Source: Blastocatellia bacterium (GTDB lineage Bacteria > Acidobacteriota > Blastocatellia > HR10). From it: DNA of 38,199 nucleotides. The notes under the pieces were generated by a model. It did not search any database, was not told the DNA's origin, and saw only the letters and a program-made list of their open reading frames with translations. Each line of letters starts with the position of its first letter. The stretch's first letter is position 1. The stretch lies in NCBI GenBank assembly GCA_035573895.1, contig DATLZR010000073.1, positions 66,028 to 104,226 on the forward strand. The letters run 5' to 3'. Position numbers and translations under genes: made by a program. This document shows, piece by piece, positions 32,314 through 38,199 of this stretch.

Positions 32314-34128
32314 TCAGGGTTCGGACAAAGGAAAGGCATCGGGCACGACATCCGCCAATTTCTGGCGCAGGCAAGCTCGCACCTCATCGGCCGAGGCGCA
32401 CTCGCGGGCCGAACTGACAGCGTCGGTCACTTCAGCGATGCTGACCGAACGAAAGACCTCCTTGATCACCGGGATGGCTCTCGGTCTCATGCTGAAGATG
32501 CGCACGCCGAGACCGAGGAGAACGAGCGCTTGAAGCGGATCGGCGGCCATTTCCCCGCAGACCTCGACGGGAATGCCTGTGCCCTCGGCGGCGCGGATGG
32601 TATGGTGGAGAGCACGAAGGATGGCCGGATGCAACGGATCGTACAGATGGGCGACGCGATCGTTATCCCGATCCACCGCCAGCAGGTACTGTGTCAGATC
32701 GTTCGTTCCCAGACTGAAAAAGTCGCATTCCCTGGCCAGGTGGTCGGCGAGCAAGACGGCTGCCGGAACTTCGATCATCGCGCCGAGGGCAACTGTATCG
32801 GCCACCCTCTGACCCTCATTCCGCAGTTCCCGAATAATATCGGTCAGAATCCGACGCGCCTGGCGGAATTCCTCCACGCCCGTGATCAGGGGAAGGACGA
32901 TGCGAAGCGTGCCATAAGCACTAGCTCGAACGATGGCCCGCAGTTGAGTCCGAAACAGGTCCGGCACCGCAAGCGAGAAACGGATCCCCCGCAGTCCCAG
33001 GGCGGGGTTCCGCTCAAGACCGACGTCGCCGATTCGTGAGACGGGGGTAGCACTGCCCGTCCCGAGCGGCAGCCGAGTCTCGTCCCAGTCCACCGTGCGG
33101 ATGACGGCACCCGAGGGACCCGCTGCTTCCGCCACCCGCTTGTAAATCTCAAACTGAGTCTCCTCCGACGGTACGTCCGGCGCGGCTTGCAGATAGAGGA
33201 ATTCCGACCGAAAAAGACCAATCCCGCTGGCGCCATATCGCGCCACGTCGTCCAGTTCCGACGGAAGCTCAATATTCGCCCGCAACGTGACTCTGACGCC
33301 GTCGAGCGTCTCCGCCGGAAGCGCCAGCCGCTCGCCCAACCATGACCACCGTCGCTCGCGCTCTTTCTGCTCAGCTTCTGAGCGAGCAATCTCCTCCGGT
33401 GTCGGCGAAACGATGACCGATCCGGTTGTCCCGTCAACGATGACCGGCACATCATTCTCGATCCTGTGGATGGCTTCGTGTAATCCCACGACCGCGGGGA
33501 TCCCCAGACTGCGGGCGATGATCGCCGTATGTGAGGTCGAGCCGCCGATCCCGGTGATGAAACCCACGACGGAACGGAGATCGAGTTCCACCAGGGCGCT
33601 CGGTAACAACTCCTCGGTTACGAGCACGGTCGCTGGAGGGAGGTTGTGATAGCGCGACCTCTGCGTTCCCAGCAAGACGCTGATCAGGCGACGACCGACA
33701 TCCTCGATGTCGCTCACCCGCGCCCGCAAATAGTCATCGGAAATCTCCGAATAGATGTCCACCAAGCGATCCGTCACCACTTTCACGGCCCATTCGGCAT
33801 TGACCCGAGAGGCGCGGATCAGAGCTTCGATCTCACCGATAACGGCTTGATCCTCCAGCATGAGGAGATGCGCATCGAGAATGTAGGCGTGCTCTTTCCC
33901 CAATGCCCGTTCCGCTCGCCTCTTGATGGTCTGCAACTGGCGTCGCGCGACCCGCAGCGCACGGTGAAGTCGCTTGATTTCTCGGTCCACCTCGCCCTCG
34001 GTCAGATCCACGCGAAACACATGACGGCCTCGCCAGTGAAAATGGACGGCGGTGCCTCGAGCAATCCCCGGGGAAACCCCAAGTCCTTTAAGAGTCAACG
34101 AACCTCCTGACTGAGGTGTACTCGTCAT
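32314..34128 (-). CDS. ptsI: phosphoenolpyruvate-protein phosphotransferase (enzyme I)
   Basis: This 604-residue first enzyme of the PTS transfers phosphate from PEP to HPr in the cytoplasm. The active-site histidine is His200 in TGIGGSTSHTAIIARSLGIP. The HPr-binding helical insert lies at about 40-150. The PEP-binding TIM barrel contains LRANIELPSELDDV, GIGLFRSEFLYL, LGLRGIRFSL, SLGTNDLTQYLLAVDRDN and the catalytic Cys in VEVCGEMAADP. E. coli EI is 575 residues; the extra length is modest. The strong GAGGGAAGG about 8 nt upstream supports the ATG. A 59-codon ORF fills the gap between HPr and this gene. Confidence 0.97.
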   Translation of the reverse strand: MTSTPQSGGSLTLKGLGVSPGIARGTAVHFHWRGRHVFRVDLTEGEVDREIKRLHRALRVARRQLQTIKRRAERALGKEHAYILDAHLLMLEDQAVIGEIEALIRASRVNAEWAVKVVTDRLVDIYSEISDDYLRARVSDIEDVGRRLISVLLGTQRSRYHNLPPATVLVTEELLPSALVELDLRSVVGFITGIGGSTSHTAIIARSLGIPAVVGLHEAIHRIENDVPVIVDGTTGSVIVSPTPEEIARSEAEQKERERRWSWLGERLALPAETLDGVRVTLRANIELPSELDDVARYGASGIGLFRSEFLYLQAAPDVPSEETQFEIYKRVAEAAGPSGAVIRTVDWDETRLPLGTGSATPVSRIGDVGLERNPALGLRGIRFSLAVPDLFRTQLRAIVRASAYGTLRIVLPLITGVEEFRQARRILTDIIRELRNEGQRVADTVALGAMIEVPAAVLLADHLARECDFFSLGTNDLTQYLLAVDRDNDRVAHLYDPLHPAILRALHHTIRAAEGTGIPVEVCGEMAADPLQALVLLGLGVRIFSMRPRAIPVIKEVFRSVSIAEVTDAVSSARECASADEVRACLRQKLADVVPDAFPLSEP

Positions 34129-34131
34129 CGG

Positions 34132-34311
34132 TCAACCTTCCCTCGTGACTGGCTTCATGAAGAAATGCCCAACGGTGATCGCCGCACGGCGACAGCGCCA
34201 GAGTTGAGTCACTGATAAGCTCTCCCACATCATGATGACGTGACCACGCTGGTCGCTTTCACTGCCAGCGGATATGGCAGGACGACGCGCTCCGGCACGA
34301 GTGACGCTCAT
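34132..34311 (-). CDS. small unknown ORF, 59 residues, between HPr and ptsI
   Basis: I do not recognise this product. The ATG overlaps the HPr stop (ATGA) with GGAG about 4 nt before it, and the stop falls 3 nt before the ptsI ATG, so it exactly fills the 179-bp gap. The sequence is basic with two His, several Met and one Cys (RGHVIMMWESLSVTQLWRCR). No signal peptide is visible. It may be a real small PTS-associated peptide, a leader that couples ptsI translation, or a coincidental frame over a regulatory spacer. Confidence 0.35.
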   Translation of the reverse strand: MSVTRAGARRPAISAGSESDQRGHVIMMWESLSVTQLWRCRRAAITVGHFFMKPVTREG

Positions 34312-34589
34312 TCTTCTCCGAGACGCGATTGAATAAAACAACGGATGGCCTCCACAGCATCATCTTCGTCCACGCCGGAAGCAGTTACCATCAGTTCCGT
34401 TCCCTCGGTCGCTGCCAGGAGCAGGACACCGAAGATGCTCTTGGCATCAACCTGATGTCCCGTGTCCAGGCGTGCCAGGGTGATTTTGCTCTGATAGCGA
34501 CTGGCCAGACCGACGAGCCGGGCTGCAGCCCGCGCATGAAGCCCTAAACGATTAGCGACGGTGACGGTGGCCTGTCGCATGGACGTCAT
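34308..34589 (-). CDS. ptsH: phosphocarrier protein HPr
   Basis: This 93-residue cytoplasmic phosphocarrier accepts phosphate from enzyme I at His18 (NRLGLHARAAARLV). It can be phosphorylated at Ser51 (DAKSIFGVLLLAA) by HprK, whose gene lies in the same run. Both sites are intact, so the protein could be a PTS phosphocarrier and a kinase-controlled regulator. The ATG overlaps the EIIA stop as ATGA. A second in-frame ATG at 34580 lacks a better ribosome-binding site. The overlap suggests coupled translation with EIIA. Confidence 0.96.
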   Translation of the reverse strand: MTSMRQATVTVANRLGLHARAAARLVGLASRYQSKITLARLDTGHQVDAKSIFGVLLLAATEGTELMVTASGVDEDDAVEAIRCFIQSRLGEE

Positions 34590-34999
34590 TTCTTTTTGGG
34601 CGTGAGGATTTCGCTGGCGATGTAGATGTTTTTTTGTCCCTGCTCCTTCACCTTCCGGGCGACCGTCGCCAGATCATCCTCGGGAGATTGGTTCGCCAGC
34701 TTGATGATCATGGGGAGATTGACGCCGGTCACGACCTCCACGGGCTCCACCCCGAGGAACGTCGCCGCGATATTGGTCGGCGTTCCCCCGAACATGTCGG
34801 TGAGAAGGAGCACACCACGCCCCTGGTTCACCCGATCTATGGCTTGCTTGATGGTTCGCCGCGCCTGCTCCACATCATCATGCCAGCCGAGAGAGACGGC
34901 CGTGATGTGATCGAGCGAGCCGACGATCATTTCCGCTGCCTTCACCAATTCAGCGGCCACCAGTCCGTGACTGATGATGACGCCTCCGATCAGAGCCAT
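34586..34999 (-). CDS. PTS EIIA component, mannose/fructose/sorbose family
   Basis: This 137-residue EIIA of the Man family has the phosphorylated His11 in GVIISHGLVAAEL and the conserved LLLTDMFGGTPTNIA loop. It ends with a lysine-rich tail (LTPKKK). No EIIB, EIIC or EIID is in the window. Where related bacteria carry EIIANtr (ptsN) in the rpoN operon, here a mannose-type EIIA stands in its place. It may therefore be a phosphorylation-dependent regulator rather than a transport subunit. AAGGAG lies 6 nt before the ATG. The gap to rapZ is 85 bp, with a small GAGAG/CTCTC hairpin. Confidence 0.93.
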   Translation of the reverse strand: MALIGGVIISHGLVAAELVKAAEMIVGSLDHITAVSLGWHDDVEQARRTIKQAIDRVNQGRGVLLLTDMFGGTPTNIAATFLGVEPVEVVTGVNLPMIIKLANQSPEDDLATVARKVKEQGQKNIYIASEILTPKKK

Positions 35000-35084
35000 A
35001 GCGTTCTCCTTGTGTGCCCCTTATTGTCAATGAGAGCCCACACTCTCAGGGTAGGGGCTCCGGCGTTCATGGCGCAAGGGATCG

Positions 35085-35960
35085 TTAGAGTTTGTCCACA
35101 TCCCGATGGAGGACCCTCACCTTGTAGTCCTGTCGGCTGAGAGATCGGCCGATCTCTTCGACGACCATCACCGACCGATGGCGGCCCCCTGTGCACCCGA
35201 TCCCGATCGTCACATAGGCGCGTCCGTCTCGCTGGTACCGAGGAAGCAGGAAGGCCAGCAACCGCTCGATGTGAGTGATGGTCTCCTTCGTCTCATCGGA
35301 GGCGTTCAAGTATTCGACCACCGGGCCATCCCGTCCGGTGAGGGCACGAAGTTCCGGGACGAAATGAGGATTCGGAAGGAATCGAACATCGAACAAGAGG
35401 TCAATTCCAGCGGGAACGCCATGCTTGAAGCCAAAGCTGATGAGCGTCACGATCATCTCCAGGGGATGGCCGATCTCGCTGAACTGGTCGAGCAGCGTGC
35501 GCCGCAAACTATGAACGGTGTGAGAGGATGTATCCACGATGAGATCGGCGAGAGCGCGAATCTCCGCCAGCGCTTCGCGTTCGCGGGAAATCGCCCGTTC
35601 GAGCGATGCATCATTTCCGGCCAGCGGATGCGGTCGCCGCGTCTCGGAGAACCGTCGCATGAGCACGTCCGTCCCGGCCTCGAAGAAGACGATCTTCAAG
35701 CTCGTCCCTTTCTCTTTCAACTCCCGATAAATCCGGGGAAATTCCGGAAGAAATTCCCGTTCCCGAATATCAACGACGATGACCGCCCGCTGAAGTGTTT
35801 CCGCCGAGCGATGACAGAGTTCGACAAAGGTCGGGATGAGCTGAATGGGCAGATTATCCACACAAAAATAGCCCAGGTCCTCGAAGGCTTTCACGGCGGA
35901 GGTCTTTCCCGAGCCGCTCAGCCCGGTGATAATGATGATCTGGGGCGACAGTGCGGTCAT
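35085..35960 (-). CDS. rapZ: RNase adapter / nucleotide-binding protein RapZ
   Basis: This 291-residue protein has a P-loop (ITGLSGSGKT, 11-20) with the family signature KAFEDLGYFCVDNLP. The C-terminal domain carries VTIGIGCTGGRHRSVMVVEE, which is the conserved metabolite/RNA-binding motif of YvcJ/RapZ. In E. coli RapZ senses glucosamine-6-phosphate and guides RNase E to GlmZ; in Gram-positives YvcJ has other roles. Here the target is unknown. The ATG overlaps the hprK stop (ATGA). The family commonly sits beside rpoN/PTS genes, as here. Confidence 0.96.
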   Translation of the reverse strand: MTALSPQIIIITGLSGSGKTSAVKAFEDLGYFCVDNLPIQLIPTFVELCHRSAETLQRAVIVVDIREREFLPEFPRIYRELKEKGTSLKIVFFEAGTDVLMRRFSETRRPHPLAGNDASLERAISREREALAEIRALADLIVDTSSHTVHSLRRTLLDQFSEIGHPLEMIVTLISFGFKHGVPAGIDLLFDVRFLPNPHFVPELRALTGRDGPVVEYLNASDETKETITHIERLLAFLLPRYQRDGRAYVTIGIGCTGGRHRSVMVVEEIGRSLSRQDYKVRVLHRDVDKL

Positions 35961-36982
35961 CGTTGACTGGTCAATGGAGCAGCCGATTCCGCTGATGGCG
36001 CGCTCCGAGGATGCCCTTCCACGGGGCCCGGCGGGCGTGCTTGCCGAACGAGTTCGTCATGCCGTCGTATCAACTCTCGTTGGGCATCCACTCCCTGAGT
36101 TTTGAGCAAATGCATTCGCACAGCCACTTCCACCAGCGTCGTCAGGTTGCGCCCGGCCGAGACCGGTATGCGCAGCAGAGGCACCCGAACGCCCAGCCAC
36201 TCCACCGATTCATCCGTCATGCCCAGGCGGTCATATTCTTTGGTGTGATCCCACCGTTCAAACTCGATGGCCAGGTCCACCGGTGCTTCCTCGGCAATGG
36301 CCGCGATGCCGAAAATGTCCCTGAGGTTGAGAATTCCCAATCCCCGGATCTCGATATGCTGACGCACTCGTTCGGGAGCAAATCCGATGAGGCGATCGGA
36401 GGCCACGGCCCGGACTTCGATGATGTCGTCGGCCACCAGGCGATGCCCGCGCAAAACAAGGTCCAGGGCGCACTCGCTCTTTCCCAATCCCGATTCTCCC
36501 AGCAAAATGACACCGACGCCGAAGAGTTCGACCATCACGCCGTGAACCCACTGGCGAGGAGCGAGCTGCCGCTGCAGGAACTCCGTGAGCTTGAGGATGG
36601 CTTGAGAGCTGACCAGCGTCGAAACCAGAACAGGGATCCCCTCCCGCTCGGCAATGTCGAGAAACTCCGCCGGGGGGATCAACCCCTTCGTCACCAGGAC
36701 GCAACTGATGTCCTTAAGCGGAAGGTTCTCGATAGCCTGACGTCGGCGGGCCGGGTCAAGTTGTTGAAGAAATTGAATCTCGCTCTGCCCGATGATCTGC
36801 ACGCGCCCCGGATGCACGTAATGGACAAATCCCGCCAGGGCCAATCCCAGCTTCTGAATACGGGGGATCGTGATTTTCCTTTCCAGTCCCGCCTCTCCCG
36901 CGATCAACCGGAGGCCCAGTTCACGCGGCACACGGGCCATCAATTCCGAGACGGTCATTTCTGGGCTGACGGGAGAGGTCAT
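35957..36982 (-). CDS. hprK: HPr(Ser) kinase/phosphorylase
   Basis: This 341-residue bifunctional enzyme phosphorylates and dephosphorylates the regulatory Ser of HPr. The N-terminal domain is present, then HGVMVELFGVGVIL with the catalytic His and the P-loop GESGLGKSE (162-170). RLVADDIIEV, the GLGILNLRDIFG signature and the C-terminal helical tail follow. In Gram-positives it drives catabolite control; in many Gram-negatives it sits with regulatory PTS parts, as here, and controls other processes. The ATG overlaps the hpf stop by one nucleotide (TGATG). The partner Ser51 is present in the HPr of this operon. Confidence 0.96.
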   Translation of the reverse strand: MTSPVSPEMTVSELMARVPRELGLRLIAGEAGLERKITIPRIQKLGLALAGFVHYVHPGRVQIIGQSEIQFLQQLDPARRRQAIENLPLKDISCVLVTKGLIPPAEFLDIAEREGIPVLVSTLVSSQAILKLTEFLQRQLAPRQWVHGVMVELFGVGVILLGESGLGKSECALDLVLRGHRLVADDIIEVRAVASDRLIGFAPERVRQHIEIRGLGILNLRDIFGIAAIAEEAPVDLAIEFERWDHTKEYDRLGMTDESVEWLGVRVPLLRIPVSAGRNLTTLVEVAVRMHLLKTQGVDAQRELIRRHDELVRQARPPGPVEGHPRSAPSAESAAPLTSQR

Positions 36983-37497
36983 CAGGGTTCGATCAGGCCA
37001 AAGTGGCCATCCTGCCGTTTATAGATCACCGCCACGCGCCCTTTCTCGGCATCACGAAAGACGAGGAAGTCATCTGTGCTCATCATCAAGAGCTGGGCGG
37101 CTTCCTCCGGCGTCAGAGGCTTGACTTCGTAGCGCGACGTCTTGATGATCCGGGGCTCACTCGCAATCGGCTCCACGGTAATCGTCTTGGCCGTCTTTTT
37201 GTTGAGTCGCCGGCGGGTGGCGAACTTCTCCTTTTGCTTGAGCGTTTGACGTTCCAGCCGAGCCAGCGCCTGACGGACGGAACGGGTGAGATCCGTCGTT
37301 TCCGCCGTCCCCGTGAATTGATGATCACGCCAGGTCAAAATGATCTCCGTCTTGTACCGATGCTTTTCCGCCGACAGGATCACATGAGCGGATGCGGAAT
37401 CGTCAAGAACGCGCATGAGCTTGCGTAACGCCGTGGTCACTCGATTCTCGATACGAGGCGTAACGTCAATATTGCGTGCGGTGACTTCGACTGTCAT
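36982..37497 (-). CDS. hpf: long-form ribosome hibernation promoting factor
   Basis: This 171-residue protein is of the long HPF type that dimerises 70S ribosomes into 100S particles when growth stops. The N-terminal RaiA/HPF domain (VEVTARNIDVTPRIENRVT to about residue 95) binds the decoding centre. A basic linker (KEKFATRRRLNKKTAK) and the C-terminal dimerisation domain (IIKTSRYEVKPLTPEEAAQ, DDFLVFRDAEKGRVAVIYKR, DGHFGLIEP) follow. The ATG overlaps the rpoN stop as ATGA, so its synthesis follows that of sigma-54. Confidence 0.96.
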   Translation of the reverse strand: MTVEVTARNIDVTPRIENRVTTALRKLMRVLDDSASAHVILSAEKHRYKTEIILTWRDHQFTGTAETTDLTRSVRQALARLERQTLKQKEKFATRRRLNKKTAKTITVEPIASEPRIIKTSRYEVKPLTPEEAAQLLMMSTDDFLVFRDAEKGRVAVIYKRQDGHFGLIEP

Positions 37498-38199
37498 GCT
37501 CCCCTCCCTACAGCGGCGTGACGATCACGCGAACTCGGGATACCCAGTTGCTTCCGGTATTTGGTGACCGTTCGCCGGCTGAGATGAATGCCGTCCCGAG
37601 CCAGGATTTGAACGAGATCATCGTCGGTCAAAGGTGCTGCCGGATCCTCGTTCTCGATCATCTTTTGAATGCGAAGTTTGATCACGCGCGTGGAGACCTC
37701 CTCACCATTTCGGGTCATCACGCCTTCGGTGAAGAATCGGCGCAGCTCGATGATCCCCTGAGGGGTTTCGATGTATTTGTTGTTGACCACACGACTGATG
37801 GTTGAGAGCGACAGTTTCAGCTCTTCCGCGATGTCTTTGAGCAGCATGGGACGAAGGTACTCGACGCCATGATCGAGGAAATCCCGCTGACGGCGAATGA
37901 TGGCCTCGCAGACGCGATAAATGGCTCGGTGGCGATGTTCCAGGCTTTTGAGCAGCTCGACGGCGGCCCGTAGGCGTTCGCGCACAAACTCGCGGGTTTC
38001 TTTGGACACATTATCCGCTTTAAGCATGCGTCGGTAAAGCGGATTGATGCGCAGATGCGGCAGCCCGTCGTCGTCCAGCTCGATGCGATACTCGCCTCCC
38101 ACTTTGGTGATCCTGACCTCCGGCACGATATACTGCGGCCGGGGATCACCAAGGTGCCGTCCGGGTCGAGGATCAAGCTGACGAATGATTTCCACCTCG
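37494..38199 (-). CDS. rpoN: RNA polymerase sigma-54 factor, C-terminal part (5' end outside window)
   Basis: The frame is open through the window edge; 234 residues are seen. The core-binding domain is in part visible (VEIIRQLDPRPGR at the edge, VRITKVGGEYRIELDDDGLP). The DNA-binding region includes LKDIAEELKLSLSTISRVVNNKYIETPQG (HTH) and the C-terminal RpoN box HLSRRTVTKYRKQLGIPSSR, which contacts the -24 element. Standard order is ARRTVAKYR; the first Ala is Ser here and the Ala before Lys is Thr. The GTG at 38195 is not the start because in-frame residues continue upstream. It heads the hpf-hprK-rapZ-PTS run. Confidence 0.95.
   Translation of the reverse strand, partial: EVEIIRQLDPRPGRHLGDPRPQYIVPEVRITKVGGEYRIELDDDGLPHLRINPLYRRMLKADNVSKETREFVRERLRAAVELLKSLEHRHRAIYRVCEAIIRRQRDFLDHGVEYLRPMLLKDIAEELKLSLSTISRVVNNKYIETPQGIIELRRFFTEGVMTRNGEEVSTRVIKLRIQKMIENEDPAAPLTDDDLVQILARDGIHLSRRTVTKYRKQLGIPSSRDRHAAVGRGA

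Noticed and set aside
32263-33039. Open frame of 258 codons on the + strand
   Set aside because: Antisense to the C-terminal half of ptsI; no supporting start signal.
35106-35966. Open frame of 286 codons on the + strand
   Set aside because: Antisense to rapZ over nearly its whole length; no recognisable domain.
36011-37024. Long open frame (337 codons) on the + strand
   Set aside because: It is antisense to hprK, whose P-loop and catalytic motifs are intact. The translated product is rich in His, Gln and Arg with no domain, as expected of a GC-bias shadow.

Overview
The window is a GC-rich, gene-dense bacterial chromosome segment. It most resembles an Acidobacteriota genome, perhaps Blastocatellia-like. 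The reasons are a 1137-residue Oar-like TonB-dependent receptor with an N-terminal carboxypeptidase-regulatory domain, an rpoN-hpf-hprK-rapZ-PTS gene string, and many sugar- and lipid-modifying enzymes. This placement is an inference from gene content. I saw no rRNA, tRNA, CRISPR array or transposase.

Left part (1-11 kb), mostly + strand: the 3' end of an aspartate-semialdehyde dehydrogenase gene; the large receptor; a convergent gene for an apparently exported CheR-like methyltransferase; a Nudix hydrolase; a string trkA - rsmE - beta-CASP metallo-hydrolase preceded by a highly structured leader; an SDR oxidoreductase lacking the usual YxxxK pair; and ychF on the minus strand. From 12.1 to 14.0 kb lies a gene-poor stretch. 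There, a DUF433/DUF5615 (VapBC-like) toxin-antitoxin pair is bracketed by two diverged direct copies of a non-coding repeat.

Middle part (14.0-22.1 kb), minus strand: eight tightly packed genes for a KAS III ketosynthase, a GT1 glycosyltransferase, a membrane GT2, a methyltransferase, a PAPS-type sulfotransferase, a second GT2, a second sulfotransferase and a GT4. Together they look like one operon for a sulfated, methylated glycolipid or glycan. Its promoter region carries a perfect 16-bp palindrome. Two + strand genes follow: an exported alpha/beta hydrolase and a family-5 uracil-DNA glycosylase.

Right part (24.8-38.2 kb), all minus strand. It begins upstream with rpoN (cut by the window edge), hpf, hprK, rapZ, a mannose-type EIIA, HPr and ptsI, linked mostly by 1- to 4-nt stop/start overlaps. 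No sugar-specific EIIB or EIIC is present, so this PTS looks regulatory. Directly downstream come a GT4, a 2',3'-cyclic phosphodiesterase (ThpR), a small unknown ORF, a SPASM-type radical SAM protein, a polytopic GT39-like transferase, a second radical SAM/SPASM protein and another GT4. Two small ORFs (59 and 88 codons) are wedged between genes with exact ATGA/GTGA overlaps and may be unannotated small proteins.
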